Assembly (NCBI RefSeq): GCF_001954135.1
Contig: NZ_MBEQ01000081.1
Location: 26,894 to 90,893 of the forward strand
Direction of reading: 5' to 3'
DNA length: 64,000 bases
Source of the DNA: Mycobacterium sp. GA-1841
Lineage (GTDB): Bacteria; Actinomycetota; Actinomycetes; Mycobacteriales; Mycobacteriaceae
Under the pieces are notes generated by a model that searched no databases, had not been told where the DNA came from, and worked only from the letters and a program-made list of their open reading frames with translations. Each line of letters opens with the position of its first letter. Within the stretch, counting starts at the first letter, position 1. Shown here piece after piece: positions 45,935 through 55,449 of this stretch. A program made the position numbers and the translations under genes.

Positions 45935-47263
45935 ATGACCAGGCTCGATTCCGTCGAGAGGGCGATAGCCGATATCGCGGCGGGCAAAGCCGTGGTCGTG
46001 ATCGACGACGAGGACCGCGAGAACGAGGGCGATCTCATCTTCGCGGCCGAAAAGGCCACCCCCGAGCTGGTTGCGTTCATGGTCCGCTACACCTCCGGTT
46101 ACCTGTGCGTGCCGCTGGATGGCGAGATCTGCGACCGGTTGGGCCTGTTGCCGATGTACGCGGTCAACCAGGACAAGCACGGCACCGCCTACACCGTCAC
46201 GGTGGACGCGAGAAAAGATGTGGGAACAGGCATCTCGGCGTCGGACCGGGCCACCACGATGCGTGCCCTGGCCGATCCGTCGGCCGTTCCCGACGACTTC
46301 ACCAAGCCCGGCCACGTGGTTCCGCTGCGCGCCAAGGACGGTGGCGTGCTGCGCCGCCCGGGACACACCGAGGCTGCCGTGGACCTGGCCCGGCTGGCCG
46401 GGCTGCAGCCGGCCGGCGCGATCTGCGAGATCGTCAGCCAGAAGGACGAAGGCGACATGGCGCGCACCGACGAGCTGCGGGTCTTCGCCGATGACCACGA
46501 CCTGGCCTTGATCTCGATCGCCGACTTGATCGAATGGCGTCGCAAACATGAAAAGCACATCGAGCGCATCGCCGAGGCGCGGATACCGACCAAGCACGGT
46601 GAGTTCGTCGCGGTGGGCTACAAGAGCATCTACGAGGACGTCGAGCACGTCGCGCTGGTGCGCGGTGACATCTCCGGACCGGTCAGCGACGGCCACGATG
46701 TCCTGGTCCGGGTGCACAGCGAGTGCCTGACCGGCGACGTGTTCGGCTCGCGGCGCTGTGACTGCGGCCCGCAGCTGGATGCGGCGATGGCGATGGTGGC
46801 GCGGGAAGGCCGCGGCGTTGTTCTCTATATGCGCGGGCACGAGGGCCGCGGTATCGGCCTGATGCACAAGTTGCAGGCCTATCAGTTGCAGGACGCCGGC
46901 GAGGACACCGTCGACGCCAACCTCAAGCTCGGCCTGCCTGCCGACGCGCGCGATTACGGCATCGGAGCTCAGATCCTGGTCGATCTCGGTATCCGGTCCA
47001 TGCGGCTGCTGACCAACAACCCGGCCAAGCGGGTCGGCCTCGACGGCTACGGGCTGCACATCATCGAGCGGGTTCCGTTGCCGGTGCGGGCCAACTCGGA
47101 GAACATCCGCTATCTGATGACCAAGCGTGACCGGATGGGCCACGACCTCGTCGGGTTGGAAGACTATGACGAAGCGGTGAGCATGGACGACTACGACGAG
47201 GCGGTGTACCTGCTGGGTGACCGCAGGCCGTCCGGCACGACCGATTCGGGCTCGAGCCTGTGA
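45935..47263 (+). CDS. ribBA: 3,4-DHBP synthase / GTP cyclohydrolase II
   Basis: RibBA (442 residues, RibA2 of M. tuberculosis) opens both branches of riboflavin synthesis. The N-terminal half makes 3,4-dihydroxybutanone phosphate from ribulose 5-phosphate (VVIDDEDRENEGDLIFAAE, RPGHTEAAVDL). The C-terminal half opens GTP, with zinc cysteines in SECLTGDVFGSRRCDCG and the active site MRGHEGRGIGL. The ATG at 45935 is chosen because AAGGTGG lies six bases upstream; a longer frame to 45866 lacks similarity. It overlaps ribH. Confidence 0.96.
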   Translation: MTRLDSVERAIADIAAGKAVVVIDDEDRENEGDLIFAAEKATPELVAFMVRYTSGYLCVPLDGEICDRLGLLPMYAVNQDKHGTAYTVTVDARKDVGTGISASDRATTMRALADPSAVPDDFTKPGHVVPLRAKDGGVLRRPGHTEAAVDLARLAGLQPAGAICEIVSQKDEGDMARTDELRVFADDHDLALISIADLIEWRRKHEKHIERIAEARIPTKHGEFVAVGYKSIYEDVEHVALVRGDISGPVSDGHDVLVRVHSECLTGDVFGSRRCDCGPQLDAAMAMVAREGRGVVLYMRGHEGRGIGLMHKLQAYQLQDAGEDTVDANLKLGLPADARDYGIGAQILVDLGIRSMRLLTNNPAKRVGLDGYGLHIIERVPLPVRANSENIRYLMTKRDRMGHDLVGLEDYDEAVSMDDYDEAVYLLGDRRPSGTTDSGSSL

Positions 47264-47739
47264 GTGGCCACGGCGTCCCGGATCTGCCTCAGGTCGACGC
47301 CTCGGATGTGAAATTGGCGATCGTGGCCAGCACCTGGCACACCACCATCTGCGATGCGCTGCTGGACGGTGCGCGCAAGGTCGCCGCTGAGGCCGGGATT
47401 GCCGAGCCGACGGTGGTGCGTGTACTCGGTGCCATCGAAATTCCCGTGGTGGCACAGGCTTTGGCGGCCACGCATGACGCGGTGGTGGCGTTGGGTGTGG
47501 TGATCCGCGGCCAGACCCCGCATTTCGACTACGTGTGCGATGCGGTGACGCAGGGCTTGACCCGGGTCTCGTTGGATGCGGCCACCCCGGTCGCCAACGG
47601 CGTGCTCACCACCGACAACGAGCAGCAGGCCCTCGACCGGGCCGGCCTGGCGGATTCCAGCGAGGACAAGGGCGCACAGGCGGCGGCGGCGGCGCTGTCC
47701 ACGGCGCTGACGTTGCGGGAACTGCGCGCCAACGCGTGA
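47260..47739 (+). CDS. ribH: 6,7-dimethyl-8-ribityllumazine synthase
   Basis: RibH (159 residues) condenses the two pathway branches and forms a large hollow or pentameric assembly in this family. VKLAIVASTWHTTICDALLD, VLGAIEIPVVAQALA and LGVVIRGQTPHFDYV hold the substrate site. The GTG at 47260 overlaps the ribBA stop. It is followed by the Rv1417-type membrane gene after seven bases. Confidence 0.97.
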   Translation: MSGHGVPDLPQVDASDVKLAIVASTWHTTICDALLDGARKVAAEAGIAEPTVVRVLGAIEIPVVAQALAATHDAVVALGVVIRGQTPHFDYVCDAVTQGLTRVSLDAATPVANGVLTTDNEQQALDRAGLADSSEDKGAQAAAAALSTALTLRELRANA

Positions 47740-47746
47740 CACACAG

Positions 47747-48208
47747 ATGACTGACAACAAATCTGCGGACAGCTGGGATGTCGATATCCGTCCTTACCGC
47801 ACACCGTATTTCGCCTATGGCGCGGCACTGATCATCTTCGTCGCGCACGTCGCGGTCGGTGTGTTGTTGAAGGTGGGCTCCACCGGAGTGGTGTTCCAGA
47901 CCTCCGACCAGGTGGCGATCGCCTTGCTGGGGGCGATCATCGCCTGCGCTGTGCTGGTGTTTGCCCGGCCCCGGCTGCGGGTCGGTCCGGCCGGAATGGC
48001 GGTGCGGAACCTGGTCAGCTTCAAGGTGATTCCCTGGTCCGAGGTGGTCGGGGTGGAGTTCCCGGCCGGGGCCCGCTGGGCCCGGCTCGACCTGCCCGAC
48101 GACGAGTACATCCCATTGATGGCCATCCAGGCGATCGACAAGGAGCGGGCCGTGGCGGCCATGGACGACGTCCGCGAGCTGATCGAGCGTTACCGCCCCC
48201 AGCCCTGA
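47747..48208 (+). CDS. PH-like domain membrane protein (Rv1417 type)
   Basis: This 153-residue protein has two hydrophobic helices (YGAALIIFVAHVAVGVLL and VAIALLGAIIACAVLVFA). A small soluble domain with RVGPAGMAVRNLVSFKVIPW and VVGVEFPAGARWARLDLP resembles bacterial PH domains. It is always placed directly after ribH in mycobacteria. Its role is unknown. The end lies 10 bases from the convergent gamma-glutamyltransferase. Confidence 0.85.
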   Translation: MTDNKSADSWDVDIRPYRTPYFAYGAALIIFVAHVAVGVLLKVGSTGVVFQTSDQVAIALLGAIIACAVLVFARPRLRVGPAGMAVRNLVSFKVIPWSEVVGVEFPAGARWARLDLPDDEYIPLMAIQAIDKERAVAAMDDVRELIERYRPQP

Positions 48209-48218
48209 TCCCGCCCGG

Positions 48219-50183
48219 TCAGCCGGCGTCGCCGAGGACCATGCCCTCCCGGCGCGGGTCGGCACCGCCGATCCAGCCCGATGTCGTGCGCACCAGCGCC
48301 GAAAGCCCGCTGGACTGATCGGCCAGTGACACCTGATGTCCGAGTGCCCGCAGACCTTCCACCAGTTGGTCACGGTCGCCGTTGGCGACCGTGTCGACCG
48401 ACGGGTGCTCCCCGCCGACATTGGTGACGGGTGTGTTGGCCGCGCCGAAGTCGATCATCGACACCGCCTGTTGCGGATCGAGATTCCAATCCATGACGCC
48501 GACAAGCGTTTTCACCACGAATTGGATGATGACAGCCCCGCCAGGGGAGCCCAGCACCGCATACACCGGCCCGCGCCTCGGGCCCGCCATGTCGAACACC
48601 ACGGTGGGCGCCATGGTGCTGCGGGGACGTTTACCGGGCTGAACGCGGTTGGGGATCGGACGTCCTTCGACGCTGATCGGCTCGGCGGAGAAGTCGGTGA
48701 GCTGATTGTTGAGCAGGAAACCGTCGACCATGTGGAACGAACCGAATGCGGACTCGATGGTGGTGGTCAGTGACGCCGCATTGCCGAAACTGTCGATCAC
48801 GCTGATCTGGCTGGTGCCGTGCTCGGGAGCGGGCGGGACGGTGATCGGTGGTGCGAAGTCACCGGGTGCGGCTACGCCCATCGTGTGGGCCCGGGAGATC
48901 AGGGCGGCGCGGCCGGTGAGATAGGCGCCATTGAGCAGGGTTTGCGGAGAGCCGCCGGGCAACGGCACGAAATCGGTGTCGGCGACGTAGCGGTCGCGGT
49001 CGGCATAGGCCAGCCGTTCGGCCTCTGAGATCAGATGTACCCCGGTCACCGAAGGGTGACCGCCGTTGAGGTCGAGCCGGGTGGGTTTGTAGTCGCTCAT
49101 CGGGAAGTGTTCGAGCATGCCGAGGGTGGCGGCCACGGCGATGCCGCCCGACGATGGTGGTGGCATGCCGCAGATCTCGCGTCCGCGGTAGCTGGTGCAG
49201 ACCGGTTCGCGTTGTCTGGCCCGATAGCCGGCGAGGTCCTGCTCGGTCATGGTGCTGGGGGTCCGGCCGCCGGCGGTATCGGTGGCGGCGGCCACGATCG
49301 CCCGGGCGATATCGCCGGTATAGAAGGCCTGGGCTCCCTCGGACGCGATGGCGCCCAGCGTTTTTGCGTAGGCCGGATTCGTCATGCGGGTGCCCACCGG
49401 CTTCGGGCTGCCATCGGGGTTGAGGAAATACTCACCGGCGGCGGGGTCCAGCCGGAGTTGTGGGGCGGCGTCCTCGATCGCCGCAGCCAGGCGTGGGCTC
49501 ACGTCGAATCCACGGTCGGCGATCGTCACGGCGGGGTTGAACAGGTCGCGCCAGGCCTTCTTGCCGAACTGGCGGTGGACGTCGTCGAGCAGTCGCACGA
49601 TGCCGGGCACTCCGATGGAACGGCCAGACGAACGTGCGTCGGGCTTGGGTGGTGTGTGGTCGGTGTCGGACACCCAGCGCAGGTAGTTCTCGGTAGCTGC
49701 GGCCGGTGCGGTTTCGCGTCCGTCAAACGCACGGAGCGCGTTGCCCGCCGCGTCGTAGTACAGCAGGAAGCCACCCCCGCCGAGACCGGAGGCCTGCGGT
49801 TCGACCAGACCGAGCACGGCCTGCGCGGTCACCAGGGCGTCGGCGGCCGTCCCGCCGTCGCGCAACACCTTGCACGCGGCTTCGGACGCCAGGGGATTGG
49901 CGGTGGCCACCACATAGGTGGCGGTGCGCACGGCGGTCATGTCGCTGCGGTAGCCGGTGCCGATCTCGGGAGTGGTGGCCAGATCGCGGGTGGGCTTCGG
50001 CGACGGTGGCACGGACGGGGCCGGAGGTGGGGGTTTTGCCGTCGGCGTGCCGTTGGACAGCATCTGGCACGGGCCGGCGCCGGTCCTCGCCTGGCGCCCA
50101 CCGCCACCGGCGCATCCGGCGAGGATCACTGCGATGACACTGAGCAGGGCGATGACCGTACGCGTGGACGCCAGCAACCGCAC
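48219..50183 (-). CDS. ggt: Gamma-glutamyltransferase, lipoprotein form
   Basis: This 654-residue Ntn-type enzyme cleaves the gamma-glutamyl bond of glutathione-like or mycothiol-pathway peptides outside the membrane. The N-terminus has a lipobox (VILAGC, Cys 24) and a Pro-rich linker (KPPPPAPSVPPSPKP). Self-processing should occur before the nucleophile threonine of HGTSQIS (residue 457). MPPPSSGG and GSPGGAVI are other signatures. It starts with GTG and looks leaderless (TACCGT six bases before). M. tuberculosis has the lipoprotein LprH near this place, so the gene is a local difference. Confidence 0.93.
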   Translation of the reverse strand: MRLLASTRTVIALLSVIAVILAGCAGGGGRQARTGAGPCQMLSNGTPTAKPPPPAPSVPPSPKPTRDLATTPEIGTGYRSDMTAVRTATYVVATANPLASEAACKVLRDGGTAADALVTAQAVLGLVEPQASGLGGGGFLLYYDAAGNALRAFDGRETAPAAATENYLRWVSDTDHTPPKPDARSSGRSIGVPGIVRLLDDVHRQFGKKAWRDLFNPAVTIADRGFDVSPRLAAAIEDAAPQLRLDPAAGEYFLNPDGSPKPVGTRMTNPAYAKTLGAIASEGAQAFYTGDIARAIVAAATDTAGGRTPSTMTEQDLAGYRARQREPVCTSYRGREICGMPPPSSGGIAVAATLGMLEHFPMSDYKPTRLDLNGGHPSVTGVHLISEAERLAYADRDRYVADTDFVPLPGGSPQTLLNGAYLTGRAALISRAHTMGVAAPGDFAPPITVPPAPEHGTSQISVIDSFGNAASLTTTIESAFGSFHMVDGFLLNNQLTDFSAEPISVEGRPIPNRVQPGKRPRSTMAPTVVFDMAGPRRGPVYAVLGSPGGAVIIQFVVKTLVGVMDWNLDPQQAVSMIDFGAANTPVTNVGGEHPSVDTVANGDRDQLVEGLRALGHQVSLADQSSGLSALVRTTSGWIGGADPRREGMVLGDAG

Positions 50184-50189
50184 AGCTCG

Positions 50190-50195
50190 ACGGTA
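50190..50195 (-). promoter_or_regulatory. -10 box of leaderless ggt
   Basis: TACCGT on the minus strand lies six bases before the ggt GTG. It sits 50 bases from the opposite-strand uvrC start. Confidence 0.5.
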
Positions 50196-50220
50196 GCGGA
50201 GTTCAGTCGGATCGCGGCAG

Positions 50221-50226
50221 TAACCT
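50221..50226 (+). promoter_or_regulatory. -10 box of leaderless uvrC
   Basis: TAACCT lies seven bases before the uvrC GTG. Confidence 0.6.
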
Positions 50227-50233
50227 GGAAACC

Positions 50234-52306
50234 GTGCCCGATCCAGCGACGTACCGGCCGGCGCCCGGATCGATCCCCGTGGAGCCTGGTGTGTATCGGT
50301 TCCGGGACCCGCACGGTCGGGTCATCTACGTCGGCAAAGCCAAGAGCCTGCGCAGCCGTCTGACGTCGTATTTCGCCGATATCGCGAGCCTGGCGCCGCG
50401 TACCCGCCAGATGGTGATGACGGCCGGCAGCGTCGAGTGGACGGTGGTCACCACCGAGGTCGAGGCGCTGCAGCTGGAGTACAACTGGATCAAGGAGTTC
50501 GATCCACGCTTCAACATCCGCTACCGCGATGACAAGACCTATCCGGTGTTGGCGGTCACACTCAACGAGGAGTATCCGCGGCTGATGGTGTACCGCGGGC
50601 CGCGGCGCAAAGGGGTGCGGTACTTCGGGCCGTATTCCCATGCCTGGGCGATTCGCGAGACGCTCGATCTGTTGACGCGGGTGTTTCCGGCCAGGACCTG
50701 CTCTGCGGGAGTGTTCAAGCGGCACAGGCAGATCGACCGCCCATGTCTGCTCGGCTACATCGACAAGTGCTCGGCGCCGTGCATCGGCCGGGTCAGTGCC
50801 GAGGAGCACCGGCGCATCGTGCTCGACTTCTGCGATTTCCTGGCGGGCAAGACCGACCGGTTGGCACGCGACATGGAACAGCAGATGACCGCGGCGGCCG
50901 AGGAGTTGGACTTCGAGCGGGCCGCCAGGCTTCGCGATGACATCGCCGCGCTCAAGCGCGCGCTGGAGAAGCAGGCCGTGGTGCTCGGCGACGGCACCGA
51001 TGCCGATGTGGTGGCGTTCGCCGACGACGATCTTGAGGCGGCCGTGCAGGTGTTCCATGTGCGTGGCGGCCGGGTGCGGGGGCAGCGCGGCTGGATCGTC
51101 GAGAAGTCTTCCGAGCCGGCGACCACCCGTGATTCGGATCCCGAACAAGCCGGGCAGGAGCAGCTGGTCGAGCAGTTCCTCACCCAGTTCTACGGCGAGC
51201 AGGCCGAGCTCGGCGGTGCGGCCGACGAGGCCACCAATCCGGTGCCGCGGGAGGTCCTGGTGCCGGTGTTGCCGCCGAATACCGACGAGCTGGCGGCGTG
51301 GTTGTCGGGCCTGCGCGGTTCGCGGGTGAGCCTGCGGGTGCCCCTGCGCGGTGACAAGCGGACTTTGGCCGAGACCGTGCAGCGCAACGCGCGCGAGGCT
51401 CTGGCCCAACACAAGCTGAAGCGGGCCGGTGACTTCAACGCGAGATCTGAAGCACTGCAGAGCATTCAGGACAACCTGGGACTGGCCGACGCTCCGTTGC
51501 GGATCGAGTGTGTGGACATCAGCCATGTGCAGGGCACCGATGTGGTGGCCTCGCTGGTGGTGTTCGAGGACGGGCTGCCGCGCAAGTCGGATTACCGGCA
51601 CTACGCGATCCGCGAGGCCGCTGGTGAAGGCCGCTCGGACGACGTCGCCTCGATCGCGGAGGTGACGCGCCGGCGATTCCTACGCCACGTGACCGACAGC
51701 CAACCCGACCCGAGTACCGAGCAGCGTCCGCGTCGCTTCGCCTATCCACCCAACTTGTTCGTGGTGGACGGCGGTGCGCCTCAGGTCAATGCGGCCGCGG
51801 CGGTGCTCGATGAGCTGGGCGTCACCGACGTCGCGGTGATCGGGTTGGCCAAGCGACTGGAAGAGGTGTGGGTTCCGTCAGAACCCGATCCGGTGATCTT
51901 CCCGCGCAACAGCGAGGGGTTGTATCTGTTGCAGCGGGTGCGCGACGAGGCACACCGGTTCGCGATCAGCTACCACCGCAGCAAACGATCCAAGCGGATG
52001 ACGGCGTCGGCCCTGGATTCGGTACGTGGGTTGGGCGAGCAGCGACGCAAGGCGTTGGTGATGCACTTCGGCTCGGTGGCGCGGCTCAAGGAAGCCACGG
52101 TCGAGGAGATCACGGCGGTGCCGGGGATTGGTGTGGCGACGGCGAGGGCCGTCCTGGCGGCGCTCGGCGGCGAGCCGCCAAGTGTGCCGAGCGGCGAGCC
52201 GCCGGTTGAAAATGGTGATCGGCTAAGCGAGAACGGCGCCGGACTGGGCGATTCACAGGCGCTCGCAACGGATATCGAGGATGATCGACGCAGGGTGTCG
52301 GGATGA
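50234..52306 (+). CDS. uvrC: Excinuclease ABC subunit C
   Basis: UvrC (690 residues) makes both incisions in nucleotide excision repair. The GIY-YIG nuclease is at the N-terminus (GVYRFRDPHGRVIYVGKAKS), with CSAPCIGRVS after it. A UVR helix contacting UvrB is seen in ELDFERAARLRDDIAALK. The RNase H-like half shows CVDISHVQGTD and FVVDGGAPQV, followed by two helix-hairpin-helix motifs. The C-terminal ~40 residues (GGEPPSVPSGEPPV...) are a low-complexity extension. It begins uvrC-rapZ-yvcK-whiA. Confidence 0.97.
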   Translation: MPDPATYRPAPGSIPVEPGVYRFRDPHGRVIYVGKAKSLRSRLTSYFADIASLAPRTRQMVMTAGSVEWTVVTTEVEALQLEYNWIKEFDPRFNIRYRDDKTYPVLAVTLNEEYPRLMVYRGPRRKGVRYFGPYSHAWAIRETLDLLTRVFPARTCSAGVFKRHRQIDRPCLLGYIDKCSAPCIGRVSAEEHRRIVLDFCDFLAGKTDRLARDMEQQMTAAAEELDFERAARLRDDIAALKRALEKQAVVLGDGTDADVVAFADDDLEAAVQVFHVRGGRVRGQRGWIVEKSSEPATTRDSDPEQAGQEQLVEQFLTQFYGEQAELGGAADEATNPVPREVLVPVLPPNTDELAAWLSGLRGSRVSLRVPLRGDKRTLAETVQRNAREALAQHKLKRAGDFNARSEALQSIQDNLGLADAPLRIECVDISHVQGTDVVASLVVFEDGLPRKSDYRHYAIREAAGEGRSDDVASIAEVTRRRFLRHVTDSQPDPSTEQRPRRFAYPPNLFVVDGGAPQVNAAAAVLDELGVTDVAVIGLAKRLEEVWVPSEPDPVIFPRNSEGLYLLQRVRDEAHRFAISYHRSKRSKRMTASALDSVRGLGEQRRKALVMHFGSVARLKEATVEEITAVPGIGVATARAVLAALGGEPPSVPSGEPPVENGDRLSENGAGLGDSQALATDIEDDRRRVSG

Positions 52307-52343
52307 CGGATGACGGGGATATGAGAAGCCAGGCGGATCGCGC

Positions 52344-53258
52344 ATGAACGAACACCTGCGCGAGAGCGGGATTGTCGGTGGTGCAGACGCAGACTCGGAT
52401 ATCGACGTGGTGTTGGTCACGGGCCTGTCCGGAGCGGGCCGCGGCACCGCCGCCAAGGTGTTGGAAGACCTCGGCTGGTACGTCGCCGACAATCTGCCGC
52501 CGGAGCTGATCGCGCGCATGGTCGAGTTGGGCTTGGCGGCCGGATCCCGGATCACCCAGCTGGCCGTGGTGATGGATGTGCGCTCGCGTGGCTTCACCGG
52601 GGACCTGGACTGGGTGCGCAATGAGTTGGCAGCCCGGAGCATCACGCCCAGGGTGTTGTTCCTCGAGGCGTCCGACGACATCCTGGTGCGTCGCTATGAG
52701 CAGAACAGGCGGAGTCACCCGCTGCAGGGCACACAGACCCTGGCCGAGGGTATTGCCGCCGAGCGCGCGCTGCTGGCTCCGGTACGGGCGGCGGCCGATC
52801 TGGTGATCGACACCTCGGCGCTGCCGGTTCCGGCGCTGCGGGAGAGCATCGAGCGGGCGTTCGGCGGTGAGACCGTCTCCTACACGAACGTCACGGTGGA
52901 GTCTTTCGGCTATAAATACGGACTGCCGATGGACGCGGATACCGTGATGGATGTGCGGTTCTTACCGAACCCGCACTGGGTCGACGAATTACGACCGCAC
53001 ACGGGCCAACATGCGGATGTGCGCGACTACGTCCTCGGCCAACCGGGCGCCAGAGAATTTCTCGACACCTACCATCGTCTGTTGGACGTGGTGATCGCCG
53101 GATACCGCCGGGAGGGGAAGCGTTATATGACCGTCGCCATCGGGTGTACCGGCGGCAAACATCGCAGCGTGGCGATCGCCGAGGCGCTGGCGGAACGGTT
53201 GCAGGGCGGTGACGGGCTGACGGTGCACGTGTTGCATCGGGATCTGGGTCGCGAATGA
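52344..53258 (+). CDS. rapZ: RapZ/YvcJ-family nucleotide-binding protein
   Basis: This 304-residue protein (Rv1421 type) belongs to the RapZ family, known in E. coli to control glmS mRNA through a small-RNA pathway. The P-loop reads TGLSGAGRGTA, where the usual lysine is arginine, as is normal for mycobacterial members. GWYVADNLPPELI, the C-terminal SFGYKYGLPMDAD and IGCTGGKHRSV are family hallmarks. It is followed by yvcK and whiA, a cluster conserved across Gram-positive bacteria. Confidence 0.95.
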   Translation: MNEHLRESGIVGGADADSDIDVVLVTGLSGAGRGTAAKVLEDLGWYVADNLPPELIARMVELGLAAGSRITQLAVVMDVRSRGFTGDLDWVRNELAARSITPRVLFLEASDDILVRRYEQNRRSHPLQGTQTLAEGIAAERALLAPVRAAADLVIDTSALPVPALRESIERAFGGETVSYTNVTVESFGYKYGLPMDADTVMDVRFLPNPHWVDELRPHTGQHADVRDYVLGQPGAREFLDTYHRLLDVVIAGYRREGKRYMTVAIGCTGGKHRSVAIAEALAERLQGGDGLTVHVLHRDLGRE

Positions 53259-53331
53259 CCGCGCGCAGACGACCGCGCGCGAGGATCGCAGCGAGGGACG
53301 AGCGAGGACCGGAACGCGTGGGAGTCAAGCC

Positions 53332-54393
53332 ATGACCGCCCGCATTGTCGCCCTCGGTGGAGGGCATGGGCTGTACGCCACGTTGTCGGCGGCCCGCAGG
53401 CTGAGTCCGCACGTGACGGCCGTGGTGACGGTTGCCGACGACGGCGGCTCGTCGGGGCGGCTGCGCAGCGAACTCGACGTCGTGCCGCCGGGTGACTTGC
53501 GAATGGCGTTGGCGGCGTTGGCCTCTGACAGTCCGCACGGCCGGCTGTGGGCCACCATCATCCAGCACCGGTTCGGTGGCAGCGGGGCATTGGCCGGTCA
53601 CCCGATCGGCAATCTGATGTTGGCGGGTCTCAGCGAGGTACTGGCCGATCCGGTCGCCGCGCTCGACGAGCTGGGGCGCATCCTCGGGGTCAAGGGCCGG
53701 GTGTTGCCGATGTGCCCGATCGCGTTGCAGATCGAGGCCGATGTCGCGGGTCTGGAATCCGATCCCCGGATGAGCCGGGTGATCCGCGGTCAGGTGGCGA
53801 TCGCCACCACGGTGGGCAAGGTACGTCGGGTCCGGCTCCTGCCGGGCGATCCGCCGGCCACCCGGCAGGCCGTGGAGGCCATCATGGGCGCCGATCTCGT
53901 GGTGCTCGGGCCCGGTTCATGGTTCACCAGTGTGATCCCACACGTCCTGGTGCCGCAGTTGGCGGCGGCGTTGCGCTCGACGACGGCGCGCCGTGCTCTC
54001 GTACTGAATCTCGCGGCAGAACCCGGCGAGACGGCAGGCTTCTCGGCAGAGCGCCACATTCATGTGCTGGCCCAGCATGCTCCCGATTTCAGCGTGCATG
54101 ACATCATCGTCGATGCCAGCCGGGTGCCGAGCGACCGCGAACGGGAGCAACTCAGCCGCACCGCCAACATCCTCAACGCCCGCGTGGAGTTTGCTGACGT
54201 ATCTCGACCTGGTACACCTTTACATGACCCGGCGAAATTGGCCGCAGTGCTGGAGGCCGTCCGGTTGCGCGCGTCGACACCAGGACGGGCCGTGCCAGAA
54301 TCGACTGTTCCCACACCGGCTGCGAGGTCAGCCAATGTCGCACATCGGGAACCGGCGCCGAACACACCGAGAGGGGACAATCCGTGGCGATGA
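53332..54393 (+). CDS. yvcK: YvcK/CuvA-family gluconeogenesis and cell-wall factor
   Basis: This 353-residue protein (Rv1422, CuvA) is needed for normal cell shape and growth on some carbon sources and binds UDP-sugars in Bacillus. VALGGGHGLYATLSAARRL, TVADDGGSSGRLR and GNLMLAGLSE are typical, and VLGPGSWFTSVIPHVL is the substrate region. A Pro/Ala-rich tail of about 30 residues follows the fold. The gap before it (53259-53331) carries a GC-rich direct repeat, GACCGCGCGC twice (53257-53266 and 53271-53280). It overlaps whiA. Confidence 0.95.
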   Translation: MTARIVALGGGHGLYATLSAARRLSPHVTAVVTVADDGGSSGRLRSELDVVPPGDLRMALAALASDSPHGRLWATIIQHRFGGSGALAGHPIGNLMLAGLSEVLADPVAALDELGRILGVKGRVLPMCPIALQIEADVAGLESDPRMSRVIRGQVAIATTVGKVRRVRLLPGDPPATRQAVEAIMGADLVVLGPGSWFTSVIPHVLVPQLAAALRSTTARRALVLNLAAEPGETAGFSAERHIHVLAQHAPDFSVHDIIVDASRVPSDREREQLSRTANILNARVEFADVSRPGTPLHDPAKLAAVLEAVRLRASTPGRAVPESTVPTPAARSANVAHREPAPNTPRGDNPWR

Positions 54394-55367
54394 CAGCCGA
54401 GGTGAAAGACGAGCTGAGCCGCCTCGTAGTCAACTCGGTGAGTGCGCGCCGTGCGGAGGTGGCCTCGCTGTTGCGCTTTGCCGGTGGTCTGCACATCGTC
54501 GCGGGCCGGGTGGTGGTGGAAGCCGAGGTAGATCTCGGGATCATCGCCCGACGCCTGCGCAAAGACATCTACGACCTGTACGGCTACAACGCCGTGGTGC
54601 ATGTGCTGTCCGCCAGCGGTATCCGCAAGAACACCCGGTACGTGGTGCGGGTGGCCGCTGACGGGGAAGCGTTGGCCCGCCAGACCGGGCTGCTCGACCT
54701 CCGTGGCCGGCCGGTGCGCGGCCTGCCCGCCCAAGTGGTCGGCGGCAGCGTCGGCGATGCCGAGGCGGCGTGGCGCGGAGCGTTTCTCGCCCACGGCTCG
54801 TTGACCGAGCCGGGACGCTCGTCGGCGCTGGAGGTCAGTTGCCCCGGCCCGGAGGCGGCGTTGGCCCTCGTCGGTGCGGCCCGTCGGCTCGGGGTGAGCG
54901 CCAAGGCGCGTGAAGTCCGTGGCAGCGACCGGGTGGTGGTGCGCGACGGCGAGGCGATCGGGGCGTTGCTGACCCGGATGGGGGCCCAGGACACCCGGCT
55001 GACGTGGGAGGAACGGCGCATGCGCCGCGAGGTCCGCGCCACGGCCAATCGCCTGGCCAATTTCGACGATGCGAACCTGCGCCGGTCGGCGCGGGCCGCG
55101 GTGGCTGCGGCTGCCCGGGTGGAGCGTGCGTTGGACATCCTCGGTGACGGGGTGCCCGATCACCTCGCCGCGGCGGGCAAGCTGCGGGTCGAGCACCGGC
55201 AGGCCTCGCTGGAGGAGTTGGGCCGACTCGCGGATCCGCCGATGACGAAAGACGCTGTGGCCGGCCGGATTCGGCGCCTGCTCTCCATGGCCGATCGCAA
55301 GGCGAAGCAGGAGGGCTTGCCCGACACCGAGTCGGCAGTCACTCCGGACCTGCTTGACGACGCCTGA
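54384..55367 (+). CDS. whiA: Sporulation-type regulator WhiA
   Basis: WhiA (327 residues) is a DNA-binding regulator of cell division genes in actinobacteria. It has a LAGLIDADG homing-nuclease-like fold at the N-terminus without the catalytic residues and a C-terminal helix-turn-helix (LEELGRLADPPMTKDAVAGR). RRAEVASLLRFAGGLHI and AFLAHGSLTEP are conserved. GTG 54384 with GAGAGGGG upstream is chosen; ATG 54390 is possible. Its start lies inside the end of yvcK. Confidence 0.95.
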   Translation: MAMTAEVKDELSRLVVNSVSARRAEVASLLRFAGGLHIVAGRVVVEAEVDLGIIARRLRKDIYDLYGYNAVVHVLSASGIRKNTRYVVRVAADGEALARQTGLLDLRGRPVRGLPAQVVGGSVGDAEAAWRGAFLAHGSLTEPGRSSALEVSCPGPEAALALVGAARRLGVSAKAREVRGSDRVVVRDGEAIGALLTRMGAQDTRLTWEERRMRREVRATANRLANFDDANLRRSARAAVAAAARVERALDILGDGVPDHLAAAGKLRVEHRQASLEELGRLADPPMTKDAVAGRIRRLLSMADRKAKQEGLPDTESAVTPDLLDDA

Positions 55368-55449
55368 ACGTCGTCACCTGCACTGTCACCGAAAACCACT
55401 GCTGGCGACGCCTTTTGGCTGAGTCAACGCGAAGTTACGTGACTTCAGC

